Source: Batrachochytrium dendrobatidis JAM81
Taxonomy: Eukaryota > Chytridiomycota > Chytridiomycetes > Rhizophydiales
DNA length: 64,000 nt
Reading direction: 5' to 3'
Assembly: GCF_000203795.2 (NCBI RefSeq)
Contig: NW_006281104.1
Span: 1,420,463 to 1,484,462 of the forward strand
Shown in pieces: positions 24,401 to 37,122 of the stretch (its first letter is position 1; each line of letters starts with the position of its first letter). Made by a program: the position numbers and the translations under genes. Below the pieces are notes generated by a model that did no database searches, was not told the DNA's origin, and saw only the letters and a list, made by a program, of their open reading frames with translations.

Positions 24401-24945
24401 ATTCTGCTGGGATGTCACCGACTCGAAAACATATGGTTCATCCATCGATTGATTCTACAGCACAGTCTCTACAACAGCAGTCTTCAAACCTTGCACCAGT
24501 TGTACCTGGCATGATAAAATCTACACAACCCTTGACATCTTCAGATCAAGCGGCACTGGTGATGCAACATTTTGAGCCGCCAATCCCATCATCCATATTA
24601 CAACCTTACTCGACGGGAGATAGTGCTTCAAGCTCGTTTGTTTTTGAAGAAGATGATGGCGAATCACAATTGGCAGGAAGTGGACGAGAATTAATTCATC
24701 ACTCGCATCCTGGCGTGTCACCGCTTAGTGGTGAGCATATGGGGTTTCACAATAGTATAGAAGATCGCAACGAGGATCTAGAGCAATACACATCAAAAGA
24801 GTTGCATCAGAACATGGGTGGATCTGAGCTTAATAGAACCGGCAATGGTGATCGATTGAATCCAAATTGGCATCCTCCAACTCATGCTACTACAACTGAC
24901 GGTGGGGTAGCTACCGTTTCCAACAAGCTGTACAATGGATATTAA
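21444..24945 (+). CDS. NIPA-type magnesium transporter with long C-terminal tail (5 exons, 746 aa)
   Basis: Exons 21444-21648, 22316-22406, 22861-23021, 23085-23258 and 23336-24945 join in phase to 746 residues. About residues 1-350 form the NIPA/DMT-fold membrane domain: ALISGFFIGVSLILQKKGL, then WWIGMACMAMGEVSNFGAYA, APTILVTPLGAISVVV, LKEKLNFSGTAGICLCVIGA and the late QVNYLNKSLSYFSTSIVTPV, all typical of NIPA proteins that carry Mg2+ across plasma or endosomal membranes. The remaining 390 or so residues are a hydrophilic, Gln/Pro/Ser-rich tail (polyQ-like runs around 24100-24220) not found in the animal proteins I know. The first two introns are enlarged (667 and 454 bp) because each holds a MITE. 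Confidence 0.92.
21743..22214. repeat. MITE-like element in intron 1 of the NIPA gene
   Basis: The left end CACAGCTGTATTCATGTACA and right end GTTTCACTTTACGTGAACAA then GACTGCAAA are inverted and match the family ends. The interior aligns with the 5228 copy (ATAGCCATACACTG, then AGATATTGGGCTTGA). Its 472 bp account for most of the long intron. Confidence 0.8.
22418..22790. repeat. MITE-like element in intron 2 of the NIPA gene (internally deleted)
   Basis: The left end TACAGATGTATTCATGTAAA continues to TGGACCAC and lies only about 11 bp after the splice donor. The interior retains GTTTGAATATTCGTCACGC, TTGTTTCATGCCAGTCACC and the ACACCCTTATTTA block, but about 100 bp are missing and the right end is decayed. 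Confidence 0.7.
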
Positions 24946-25256
24946 ACGGTCATGTCGATTTTCTTTAGATACCATTTTCTTTTAATACTGTAGCCAGACG
25001 TTTCTGTAGCTCATGATTTAATCCGATGTTTTTACTGTTTTAATTGTATTATCGGTCTACTTTCTTTTTGATTAATCACTGCCTTGTCTAGGCACCAACA
25101 ATATAGTCTACAGCCTCACTTTTAGGTTATACTATTCAACCCTACTGTATATACTTGCAAGGTGTACGGCAAGTATAACAAACCAGACATTTAAATAATA
25201 AATTCAACATGCATTCAGTGTTTATTTACCAGCATCAAGTATAATTCAAAAGAGAA
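24946..25256. other. intergenic between convergent genes
   Basis: The 3' flanks of the transporter and of the DPM1-like gene. AT-rich; an AATAAATTC stretch near 25197 could serve polyadenylation of the transporter transcript. No gene was seen. Confidence 0.4.
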
Positions 25257-26420
<1,164 letters not shown>

Positions 26421-26591
26421 TTATTGTTAATTCAACCATCACATTCAAACAGTAAAGAAACTGCAGTTCAATTGATTCAAAACAATCTTGTTTTTCCATT
26501 TCTATAAACAACCGTCTTATCCTCAGGCAAATCAAGTCTTGAATTTAGTCAAAAGTTCAACTTTATCTTTGGATTTAGTCTGGACAATACA

Positions 26592-28350
26592 ATGCCTCGT
26601 TTAAATCAGTCTCGTCAGAAACATCAATCCAAAACAATGCTTCAAAGCCAGCATATTCCGTTCTTACAGCAATGGCGAGGAAGAACAAGACCATTGCTCA
26701 TTGAGCCTGAACTCAATGTAAACCATGTATGTTGCCTGATTTAATTCATATCTGCATCCAGGTTTCATTAACCAATCTGTTTGTCGTATTCTTAAGTTGA
26801 AACCAATTAAACAGCCATTGGATTCACAGTCGAATCAACCAGTGCTTTATCCTACATGGTGGGGCCATGAAGAGCATGTCGTTGCTTGTTCTATCAATGA
26901 TAGTTCGGTTCGTATTCAACGTCGGCATTCAGAGTTATTTGACCGACAATCCACTTTGAATGCATCTCATGCTATTCATAATGACAGTGTAACCAATTCT
27001 GTAAAACAAGTTCAAAGAATGAGTCTTTTAAAGAAAACTAGATCCAATATTCCTGCTGGTGTTGAAACTAAACCATTACCAAGTGAAGCATGGGCACCAT
27101 TACCAGATCCAAAATCTTGTAAGTCCAGTCCAATCTATATTATTAGCCCAACAACTCATACTGATGTTGTATACGATTGTCCAATGCAATGTAGTTCCAA
27201 AACGCACTATTGATGAGTTCACACAGACCGATACAGTCAGGATTGTAGATCGTGAAATAGATGATTTGGTAGATGCATTTAATCAGACTCGACTGCATAG
27301 AACTTCTGCTCCATATCTTGGACATACCAATTCTATTTATCCGTCATCTTGTTTTATTGAGAGATCTGATATTCGTCATAGTGCATCCTCTCCTATTTTA
27401 AAATCTGAATCTCCCATTCGACACGGCACTGCGGGATACAATACGTTCATTCCTTTTGATGCTCAGCAAAGTCCTACACGAGATGTTGGTGAAGAATCAA
27501 TGATGACTAGACCATCCAAGTATGCCGACACTAGTGCAAAAAACGATCCTCACATACTCAAGTCTGAGCCTTTGAGTAGTCCACCATTGACAAAAAAGAT
27601 TCAATCGCCTGTTTCTTTTGTTGTTCCTTTGAGTCCAGTCAATTTATTTTCTGCCAACACATCATTTCACGCATGTAAGCAATTTGGGTTGATTGAGTGG
27701 TACGGTTTTGTTCATGTACTGATAACATGTTTGATTTAGCACCAACTAAACGCCGATCATCTCGTCGACCCACTTCATTGAACACAAAGAATTCGTATGG
27801 GAAATATCCTGATCATTCTTCATTTAATCGATATGATCAATCACCCCTCAGTTCAGTTGGACATCAATCCTTTACATATCCTCAGCCGTCACCCAAGAGG
27901 ACATCAAGTCCAACACGCGATGGTTTAACTTACAGTCAATTCGACCATAGTATTACACGATCTCGAAAGTCACCTACAAGGAATGGTGAGCAAAATCGAT
28001 CTCTTTCCGAGAGTCGTTTTTCTCGATCTCCGAGTCCATTAAAATACAGATCTGAAATGACCCCATCACGGTATACACCAACGATAAACACAGCAGCATC
28101 GACATCCAAACCCTACTCTCAAGGATCACGAAGCGTACAAAGTACTTCTTCAACTCGACATCATACTGAACCAGGAGTCATGCAGTTGGTGGATACATTT
28201 TTAGCGAGTAGTTTTATCCAGTTTTTAGACACATCGGGCATCAATGCCAAGGTAGATATGACGTTTTTGGATCATGCGTGTAGCGATGCAGCTAGTTTTG
28301 TTACTGCTGATGCATCCATGAACGAAGTCCATCAAAATCTTCCATTTTAA
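26592..28350 (+). CDS. hypothetical Ser/Arg/Pro-rich protein (4 exons, 515 aa)
   Basis: Exons 26592-26726, 26797-27118, 27195-27674 and 27740-28350 join in phase to 515 residues. I do not recognise the protein. The N-terminal 100 residues contain a possibly ordered block, LYPTWWGHEEHVVACSI, followed by VRIQRRHSELFDRQ. The middle and C-terminal parts are disordered with repeated SPTR/SPKR-type motifs (QSPTRDVG, KSPTRNGEQ, SPSPLKYRS) that would suit proline-directed or CDK phosphorylation. The last 55 residues (VDTFLASSFIQFLDTSG onward) look folded again. There is no signal peptide or membrane segment. The good splice sites and phase agreement make it a real gene. Confidence 0.75.
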
Positions 28351-28746
28351 TAGTCCCATTACACAGTTTCTGAATATATTGATCAAATAAATAGACAACT
28401 GACTGCCATACTCGTGTACAATCGAATATTGAACAAGGGTATTGGACTTGTCAAATAATGGATGCCAAAACCGTGCCATTCCAACTCTTTAGTTGACTGG
28501 AAGGAAACAACAGTTGCATTCCTGAAATATGAAATCTAGGTTTGATTTCAAACTTGGTAAATCAAAAAGATCAGTTTCTAATAGAAAAGCGTAACGAATA
28601 TTTGGCTATAGTTTATTTCAAAGCAAAATCATCACTGCAAGATAAATACAAGTGTTTCATTTTACGTGAATACAGCTAATTCAAAATGTTGCTGGATAGT
28701 CGTGTACAATTGCAACCCATTCGACGAGTTTCTGAATTGAAAAAAT
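28351..28746. other. intergenic with a MITE right half
   Basis: At about 28645-28675, TTTCATTTTACGTGAATACA followed by GCTAA is a family terminus, preceded by AAGCAAAATCATCACTGCAAG, the same block as near 36405 and 15955. The left terminus is not clear. No gene. Confidence 0.55.
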
Positions 28747-29346
28747 CTATCTCTGATGAGTTCGACGTCGCTTGTAATTCCTCGATGCACTCGAAGACGA
28801 TGAGCTGGAGTCAGAGTCAGAACTTGAACTACTTCCGGAACTGCTTTCAGAACTGCTTCCAGAACTACTTTCGGAGCTACTTCCAGAACTACTTCCAGAA
28901 CTTGAACTCGAACTAGAATCGCTACTAGATCCTGAAGATTTACTACTGTTTCTATCACTCGATGAAGAGGATGATGACGAAGAAGAAGAAGATCGACGAC
29001 TAGCATGTCGTTTATGAGCATTTTGTTTTAAAATACGATCTGCCAACCCTTTGCGAACAGCCAAAAGTTTAGCAGACGTAGACGGACTCATTTCATCATG
29101 AGTGGATTTTGATTCAGTAGAATTAGACTTGTTTTTTTGTTTCATGAGTTGAGTTCTTGATGGACGAGAAAAGTAGGGCAATGTAGTTGATTTGCATTGA
29201 TAAGTCCAATGGTCTGAACTGAGACATCGCTGACATTGATTGCGAGAGGATGCGGAAGCAGCAGTTATTGCAGAACGAGCTCCCATTCCAGGTCTAGCTG
29301 TCCTAATCTGAGATAGAGAGTCTACTCTCACTTCTTGAGAGAACAT
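28747..29346 (-). CDS. ZCCHC10-like zinc-knuckle protein (199 aa)
   Basis: A single minus-strand exon of 199 codons. A CCHC zinc knuckle lies near residues 38-51 (CQRCLSSDHWTYQC, spacing C-X2-C-X4-H-X4-C), followed shortly by LPYFSRPSRT, and the C-terminal half is almost pure Ser with Asp/Glu and a final basic RNYKRRRTHQR. This order (a knuckle with HWTYxC, then a xRPSRT motif, then a Ser-rich tail) is that of the ZCCHC10 family, small nuclear proteins of poorly known role. The Ser codons produce a near-repetitive DNA tract around 28790-28990, so the tail length may vary between strains. Confidence 0.85.
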   Translation of the reverse strand: MFSQEVRVDSLSQIRTARPGMGARSAITAASASSRNQCQRCLSSDHWTYQCKSTTLPYFSRPSRTQLMKQKNKSNSTESKSTHDEMSPSTSAKLLAVRKGLADRILKQNAHKRHASRRSSSSSSSSSSSSDRNSSKSSGSSSDSSSSSSSGSSSGSSSESSSGSSSESSSGSSSSSDSDSSSSSSSASRNYKRRRTHQR

Positions 29347-29667
29347 TTAAATAGCAGTTTGAGTGATGGTCAGGCAATTATCGCTTGCTTAATGTCAACT
29401 CATCACGTGTAATTGCTCACGTGATGAATTCACAATTTAGCTTTATTCAACTGGTGTTTGATACTGTTTAATACGATCTGTTAACCTGCCAAGAAATTTC
29501 AATGTCTGTTAATATACAGATTCTAATGTGAATACTCACAAACCATTATATCAATCAAACAACACCATCAAAGACTTTTTATCGGCCTCGCTAGAGATTT
29601 ATGTGATGATCCAGTTTGAGATTTAATTTTCGAGATTTATTCTTGGTTAAGCAAAATACTACAATAC
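29347..29667. other. intergenic, divergent promoters
   Basis: This separates the ZCCHC10-like and LDAH-like genes. An inverted pair CATCACGTG / CACGTGATG at about 29401-29425 (loop TAATTGCT) is a possible hairpin or double E-box (CACGTG) site; its role is unknown. Confidence 0.45.
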
Positions 29668-30814
29668 ATGAACGAACAGCAACAACCACTTATTAAAAGT
29701 AAACTCTTGTTGAATGCATTCAACTCTACAAACTCTTTTCATCACCACACACATAGGGATATAAGTAATCACATGTGTAGTCATTCCGAGGGTTCTTTGG
29801 GAATAGAGATTTGGAATGTAGGCGGACATTTGACTGAAGTACTTTACATGCGAGCTAGTAAGCATACTTCTAGTATCAAGCATGTGGCCATATTATATCC
29901 AGGTAAACCTTTATGTAAACTTTATTGATTGAAACTGGTTTTGGGTTTTCATTGTATATCACTTCATTGTCCATAACTAATCCAATCTGGACAAATCGCA
30001 TTCAATTGCTATAGGAAATCCTGGAATCATTCAATACTATCAACAGTATGCTGAAGCATTGTATCGTCACTTTGATGGGGAGCTTGAAATTGTTGGTTGT
30101 TCTTATTTGGGTCACGCATCTTATATCGCAAACAACGATAACAAGATCTACAGCCTTGATGACCAAATTACACACAAGGTATTATTTTTTGATGTCGTCA
30201 AGGCTCAATATCCAGCATCGACAAACTTTATTCTCATTGGCCATTCTCTTGGAACCTACATGTCTCTTAAAGTCTTGTCTTTTCGTCAAGACTGTTCGAT
30301 TGTAAAGATTGTTGCATTGTTTCCTACATTGCATTCCATGAGTGCATCTCCAAATGGTCGAAAAGCAAGTGTATATACATTTCCTCCTATTCGATATGTT
30401 ACTCGACAGGTTATATCGTGTATCGTGTCGATTCTTCCTCGCAATCTGCTTTTTTTGTTGGTTAGTGCGCTGACAGGCATCCATGGTCCAGTACTGTATA
30501 TTACGACCAATATGTTGACATCTTCCACAAATACTGCAAATGTGCTTTACCTTGGTGCTTGCGAAATGCACCAGATTCGTGATTTAAACGACCTGGATGT
30601 GATTTCCACTCATGCAGACAAGTTTATCATGTACTATGGGGTGGACGATGGATGGTCTCCTGTTGAGCATTATCAAGATATGTCTAGAAAGGTTCCTGCA
30701 GCCAAAGTGATGCTGTGTGAAAAAAGTGTACCGCATTCGTTTGTTGTTGAACACTCTGGTTTGATGGCAAAGCTATCGTTTGAATGGTTGCGGGATCTTG
30801 TATTGCAGCAGTAG
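29668..30814 (+). CDS. lipid droplet-associated hydrolase, LDAH family (2 exons, 344 aa)
   Basis: Exons 29668-29902 and 30015-30814 give 344 residues. The alpha/beta hydrolase of the LDAH (C2orf43) family is shown by the oxyanion-type YPGNPGIIQYY (about 78-88), the nucleophile elbow LIGHSLGTYMSLK (Ser near 155), the acid site YYGVDDGWSP (Asp near 270-275) and the late His in VPHSFVVEH. Family members sit on lipid droplets and act on sterol or acyl esters, although the substrate is debated. The hydrophobic stretch RQVISCIVSILPRNLLFLLV (about 200-220) may anchor it to the droplet. Start at the first ATG; a clear GTAAAC donor and ATAG acceptor. Confidence 0.88.
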
Positions 30815-32081
30815 TGATTTTCACGAAGCTGGTGATAAAGGGCGTGAAGACGAGAAACATAAATAAAAAATTGTCAGCAACCATCATTCTTGGTAGTGCT
30901 CCTTTACAAACATTGGTAGATTGCTGATTTGAATGACAGAAGCATCCATCACTCATATCTCCTGTATCATGGCAGCAATCTGGTTTATTGACACGGTCAG
31001 TCTACTAAACGATCTACAGTTCCTTTCAATTAAATATAGAACAACGCTTCACTTTTAGTCTGGTGGTGGCTACTTGCCAAACTTGGTGTTGGTCTTGTTC
31101 TGACAAAGTGTTGGTGTTCCACCTACATAATCTACACTAGTCTAAACCAGTTCTACAATGCTACGGTCAAAGACTCTTGCTTTTTTCAAATACTGTAACA
31201 GCTGTTTGATGTCATCAATGTTTTTGAAATATAATCAGATTAGTTGTTGAAATAGTTTTTGGTGATCAACTTGGAAGCATATTATGCTTGTATTTTTTAA
31301 AATTTACGCCACAAACTTGCGTTTTATCATATATCGAGATGTGAAAGTGTATGCATATCTAAATCCACACAACAATACATTTGCTGATTTAGATATTCGT
31401 CATTAAGAGATAAGATTGCGGCATAGTCCTGTTGCTTTTCATGTTCATTATAAAATACCAAGTGGCGACATACTCGACTTTCAGTTGACTGAATGTATAC
31501 ATCATTTCTAGTAAAAAAATCAGATAGAGCTACAAACTGTCAATTTATTGATAGGGTTACTCTGAGTTGGCACATGTTGATATTTTCAATCTATATGCAT
31601 TCAATCTTTGACATTCAAAGAACGAATATAAGCTTTCTATGATGTAGCACATGGCTTGGTTAAAACATTGACGCGTTTCAAAACAGACTGAATGCGAGAA
31701 GCCACCAACAATCACTTGTGCCATCAATAAAATCTCAAACCATCTATTTGGTGTTGTCTACATCTCACATGTGCTGTTTATTTGGCCAGAGTTTGACCGC
31801 TACTGTTTATTTGAATATTTCTTACCGTCGCCACTAGCCTTTTGACTTTCCCAATTTTTACTGCTTGTATCAACCATTGCTTTTCTTTTTTGGAATTGGT
31901 CTTTCAACTTACTCCAAAATCTTACGTTCAAGTTTGCACAGTAGCGCATTCCATTACTATACATTCAACTCCATTTACTTTTGTACACTAGCTGCTCATT
32001 AAGCCAGAATAAGACAGGTCGAGATTAATCAACGCTCATCAAAATACAGGATACACTGTAGCCTTATTTCTCATTGACTAC
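30815..32081. other. long intergenic stretch, boundary of the accessory region
   Basis: About 1.27 kb without an open frame that looks coding, AT-rich, with no MITE termini that I can see. It lies between the last conserved gene and the first low-complexity surface protein and would contain the promoter of the latter. Confidence 0.45.
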
Positions 32082-35000
32082 TTGCCAATGCAAATAGTGT
32101 ATAGTACAAGATCAATCATGGGCTTGTATACAATATCCATGTTTTTGGTTACCACATCGATACTGGGTGTAATGAATCCAGTTGTACATGCTGATGTAAT
32201 TTCCGAATCTACTACGGATACTATTTTCCAATCACTTCGACGCAGAAGTTCTTCCCTTTCATCTAACGAGGTTATATGGAACCATTTTTCTAAAAGGGTA
32301 TGTATGATGTTTTGATGTGTATGTCACTTGTACAACATGATGGGTTTCCAAGTATATGACAATCGCTCATGAGCTAACTGAAACTTTGGATATGTCAAAT
32401 GACACGTTTTATCACTAGAGCGAGAATGGTGGCGTATTCGTTGATGATCCAAACTCGAGCTCTTTAAACTCGCAATCTGACGCTAAATCAAAGTCTAAAT
32501 CCAATGGTGATTCTGAATCTTCAGGATCCGGAAAGGGCAATCAGCCTGATAATCAATCCAATGGTGATTCCGGTTCTTCAGGATCCGGAAAGGGCAATCA
32601 GCCTGATAATCAATCCAATGGTGATTCCGGTTCTTCAGGATCCAGAAAGGGCAATCAGCCTGATAATCAATCCAATGGTGATTCCGGTTCTTCAGGATCC
32701 AGAAAGGGTAATCAGCCTGATACTCAATCCAACAGTGATTCCGGTTCTTCAGGATCCAGAAAGGGTAATCAGCCTGATACTCAATCCAACAGTGATTCCG
32801 GTCCTTCAGGATCCGGAAAGGGCAATCAGCCTGATACTCAATCCAACAGTGATTCCGGTTCTTCAGGATCCAGAAAGGGTAATCAGCCTGATACTCAATC
32901 CAACAGTGATTCCGGTTCTTCAGGATCCAGAAAGGGTAATCAGCCTGATACTCAATCCAACAGTGATTCCGGTTCTCCAGGATCAAAAAAGAGCAATCAG
33001 CCTGATAATCAATCCAACAACGATTCCGGTTCTCCAGGATCGAAAAAGAGCAATCAGCCTGATAATCAATCCAACAACGATTCCGGTTCTCCAGGATCGA
33101 AAAAGAGCAATCAGCCTGATAATCAATCCAACAGTGATTCCGGTTCTCCAGGATCGAAAAAGAGCAATCAGCCTGATACTGAAAAAGCTGATCCATCTAC
33201 TAAAAATACTAACAAACAACCTATAAATACTCAACCCTCAGTTCCTGAAACCAGTGTGCCAAAGAAACAGAGTAAAAAGGTTACCACGACAACTGTCCAA
33301 GCCAAAAAAGTTGATGATACCATAGCTACACCTACAAGAGATCTTCCTACAAGTAAGACTACTAAAATTGTCAAGCCATCCAATCAACCAACATCCATCT
33401 TTTCTATCAGCACGACCACAGCCGAACCTAAAAAACAGTCTACATTTACTAATGACGCAGCTCCTAAAGAAACTGATCGTAGCAATTCAGAGATAGTCTT
33501 TAATTCAGTAGTTCCCGACAAATTTGATCCACATACTAAACAAGTATCACAATCTGAATTGAACACAATCACTAGCGTGTCTGGTATTTCAAATAGTAAT
33601 AGCCCAACACCAAGTGTATCTATTACTGCTCCACCATCAGATATTCAGGATGCACTATCTGATACTGAACAAACACTAAGTAGATCATCACTTACTACTA
33701 CGCCTATTCCATCGCCGAGCAAATCTGAACCATCTCTAGAGACTACTCAACAAATTGCGGTCTCCACTAGCAGTGATGCCGTGTCTGCAGTGAGTACTCG
33801 CCATATTGAGTTTATAACTCCATCTGAAGATGTGCCACCGCCTCGACAAACTTCAACCACGGTTAAAGTGATATTGGTTTCAACTAGTCAGATTGCTCCA
33901 CCAATCAATACTGGCACTCCTGGAAAAGATACTTCTGGAAATGACACTCCTGGAGGCGATACTCCCGGAAAAGGTAATCCTGGAAATGACACTCCTGGAA
34001 ATACTACTCCTGAACAAACTACTCCTGGAAGCGAACCTCCTAAACAAACTAACCCTGGAAACGAACCTCCTGAACAAACTAACCCTGGAAACGAACCTCC
34101 TGTGAGAGATACTCCTAAAAGCGAACCTCCTGTGAGAGATACTCCTAAAAGTGAACCTCCTGTGAAAGATACTCCTAAAAGCGAACCTCCTGTGAGAGAT
34201 ACTCCTAAAAGTGAGCCTCCTGGAAAAGGTGACAAGAAACAAGGTGGAAATCATGGTGATCAAACCGGTACTTCGCCAGATACTGGTGGTACTCGTAATA
34301 CTCCACCTTCACGTCGTACAGGAGATGAGTTTCCTTTACCCGGGAATAAAAACATTCCTCCTGAAGGTGGTCAGCATGGTGGAACCAACAAGAACCCACC
34401 TACTTTACCAGACAATAAAAAGACCCCTGGTACCGGCACTGGAACTGGAACTGGCACTGGCACTGGAACTGGAACTGGTACCGGCACTGGAACTGGAACT
34501 GGCACTGGCACTGGCACAAGCAAGAAAACAGGAGCTTCAACACCAATAGTAACAGTGATTCCAGCCAACATTCCCCAAAAAGATGGCAGTCCAAGTATTC
34601 CAACAACACAAAAAAAGATCGAGTTACCACAAGGTAAAGACGAATCTTCAAAGCCAATTTCTGGTACGGTTCGGAATAATACTTCTACAGGATCTCGCAT
34701 GGACACTGATGGAAAAACAGGTCCAGATGATATCACTGTTGAATCTGGCAATTCCAATAGTACATCTTCCGGATCTGGTTCAGTCGGTGGGTCGAATAAT
34801 GGCTCAAAGGATTCTTCACTCAATTCAGGTTCAAAAAAGATTGGCGGCTTGTCTTTACAAGGAGTCATTATAGTTGTAGTCGGGTCTGTTTTAGTTGTTG
34901 CCGGTAGTGTTTTAGTTGTTCGATATCGAAAAGCAATAGTGAGTCGCATTAGTTCAAATGACGAGGAGGCTGGATCTGACTATAAGTTTCCTAAACTTTC

Positions 35001-35862
35001 TCAATCTCTCGAAACACCCAAAAGCACCTACGATGAAAATGGAGTTGTCGCACCCGTACCAACTATGCTTAACGAGTTTCGTCTGACTCCTATGCCTTTT
35101 GTGGAAAAACTTCCACCATTGACAGATACAAAAAGTCGTAGTAATCAAAATGACTACTACAGCACAGAGAGTCTTGCACCACCACCCCACAAGACCAACG
35201 ACACGAGTGAAAAGGATTCCAAACCAATGTTCAATATGCCCATTTCCACTGGAAAGACTCTTGATGCACTCAAAAACATTCCTGAAATGCAGCGTCTTGA
35301 TGTTTACAAGGAAACTCAAAACACGGATTTAAATATCGGCACACTCAAAAAGACCCTACGAGTTGTCAACGCTTCAAGCCTTACATCTACGGACAGCAGT
35401 CTGCAACCATCCAATTTAAACCCAAATGCCTATGCCCAATATATGGATGAAGCGTTTTCTTACAGCGCAGACACCATTACATCACCAAGACGTAACTTGA
35501 ACGAGCACTACATGGGTGAGAATTTGAACGAACGGTCGTCTTTTGAATTGGATTTTGATGATGTTATATCGATCCCTTCCCTTCCAAGAGATACAGTGAT
35601 TCCGCGCGACTCGACTGCGTCAACCAATACTTACTACGGGCACACGTATTCTGGAGCTACTTTTGACTATGATGACTCGCACAGGTCGAATCTATCTAGT
35701 GGAATGGACAATCCTCAACAGCTGGCACAGGCAGCTCTGCATGTAGCCAGCATTCCTCATGATTCAAAAAAGAATACGTCGTGGTGTGTCAGTGTCAGTG
35801 AAACGGAGTACACTGATGGACGTATGTCAACCCTATCGGCAGCTTTGACTGAAAATATGTAA
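32082..35862 (+). CDS. large single-pass membrane protein with repetitive ectodomain (2 exons, about 1219 aa)
   Basis: Exon 1 32082-32297 and exon 2 32419-35862 join in phase. Exon 1 carries a signal peptide (hydrophobic core MGLYTISMFLVTTSILG, then VVHADV). Exon 2 begins SENGGVFVDDP and runs into twelve 19-residue repeats (consensus NQPDNQSNGDSGSSGSGKG), then Thr/Ser/Pro-rich sequence, PPVRDTPKSE-type repeats, a Gly-Thr tract, and one membrane helix near residues 875-900 (LQGVIIVVVGSVLVVAGSVL). A cytosolic tail of about 310 residues follows. No known domain. The layout is that of a mucin-like or cell-wall-spanning surface protein. Other long frames over the repeat on both strands arise because the unit length is a multiple of three; the signal peptide and 3' continuity fix the real frame. 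Confidence 0.82.
32497..33180 (+). repeat. minisatellite, 12 x 57 bp, coding
   Basis: The block AATCAGCCTGAT recurs every 57 bases, twelve times from 32539 to 33166. Units fall into subtypes (GGATCCGGAAAGGGC, GGATCCAGAAAGGGT, GGATCGAAAAAGAGC) arranged in runs, which points to local unit duplication. It encodes 19 residues per unit in the surface protein gene. Confidence 0.95.
34431..34517 (+). repeat. GGNACT microsatellite coding Gly-Thr
   Basis: About 14 hexanucleotide units (GGCACT/GGAACT/GGTACC) encode an alternating Gly-Thr tract in the ectodomain. The units vary at the third codon position only, so selection or turnover keeps the peptide. Confidence 0.9.
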
Positions 35863-37122
35863 TTTGTTGTTTTGTGAATGCTTATGCATATTATATTTTC
35901 ATTTACCTCAATAAAATGTTTGAATATTGAGGCACCGAACTACTTTATGAATCTATTAGTTTTAGTGCTATGATTACAAACTGTGCATTTAAAAAAGCAG
36001 ATTCGTATGATTGACAGTTGTAAATCCCGTCTACATCATTTATTGCTTGCAGTATACGATCTAACAGGTGATTTTCAACTAAACACGTCAGATTCAATAC
36101 CATTACAGCTGTATTGATGTAGAATGAAACAATACATGTCAAGATACATGATAAACAGTCATGTCTGATTAGTATCAATCTTACTGGACAAGATTGTTTT
36201 GTGAACTCGTTATCGACTGGCCTACTCATTCTTGTACAAAAATACAGAGCGAATATTGATATCTCTGTTTCAATGCATTTATTGCATTCCCGAGATATGT
36301 TGGACTAGAACGCGACCATGTCTGATATTAGAATAGTGTTTCAATAGAAAAAGTGATCATTTTCCAACAACAACGAATATGTAACGATTGTTTATTCTGA
36401 AGCAAAATCGAGTCATTACAAGATCCATACGAGTGGTTCATTTTACGTGAATACGGCTGTAATTGTATTGAGTGAATATGTAGGCATTTGATGTTGGTTT
36501 GGTAAAAGACGACTAGTTGTATAAAGAACTGTATTGTTATGTAGTCAAAACAAAGCAACACATGACGCACTACTCGCCACCACATGATTTCTTTAGCAGT
36601 AGTGCGCCGTATGGTGAATTTTTTCATGGGATTAAACAGAGGCGCTTTATTGGTTCAAGTCACGACCTGCCATTTGCAATTATCGAGTATGGCCATCAGA
36701 AGTTGATATTGGTGGCAAAGTTGCGAAAATTACAAACAGTTGAAGTGTGCACATATTCCAACTGTTTATCAGCTACAGTTTCTTGATTGATAAACGTGAG
36801 CTTTTCAGTACTCAAATTATTTTGCAGCCAATTTATACACTTTCCAATCTATCAAAATTCCAACAGAAATATCAAGTGATTGTTAGACCTTGGACTACTT
36901 TGCTATTGAAACAAACTTTATCAAACCTAGCCGTCTGTTTTGTATCAATATATTTTCTCGAGCGCACTGGTTTCCTGCACGCTACTCTGTTGATTGTTAG
37001 AAACCTGACGCTGTTCGTCAGCACTACATCTAAACTATACATCGAGACTATTACCACACAGCTCGGCAACTCCATTATTCACAAGGCACTCGAGTGCCCT
37101 ATCCATTCATACTTGTTCCCGC
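35863..37122. other. intergenic between two surface-protein genes
   Basis: It contains one MITE (36104-36461). Open frames at 36517-36786 and 36747-37184 show no signal peptide, no splice continuation and no recognisable motif; the second overlaps the start of the next gene. They are not called. Confidence 0.45.
36104..36461. repeat. MITE-like element, short subfamily (358 bp)
   Basis: The left end TACAGCTGTATTGATGTAGA and right end TCATTTTACGTGAATACGGC then TGTA are inverted with TA at both sides. The interior (GTTGGACTAGAACGCGACC, then CTGAAGCAAAATCGAGTCAT) matches remnants near 11160, 28620 and 41800, defining a second, shorter subfamily. Confidence 0.8.

Noticed and set aside
32495..33234. 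Long open frames on both strands across the 57-bp repeat (over 230 codons each)
   Set aside because: The unit is 19 codons long, so any frame without a stop in one unit stays open. Only one + frame joins a signal peptide exon and continues 3' to the membrane helix.
33880..34263. Minus-strand frames opposite the Pro/Glu repeats
   Set aside because: Shadow frames of the surface protein repeats, with no start context and no continuation.
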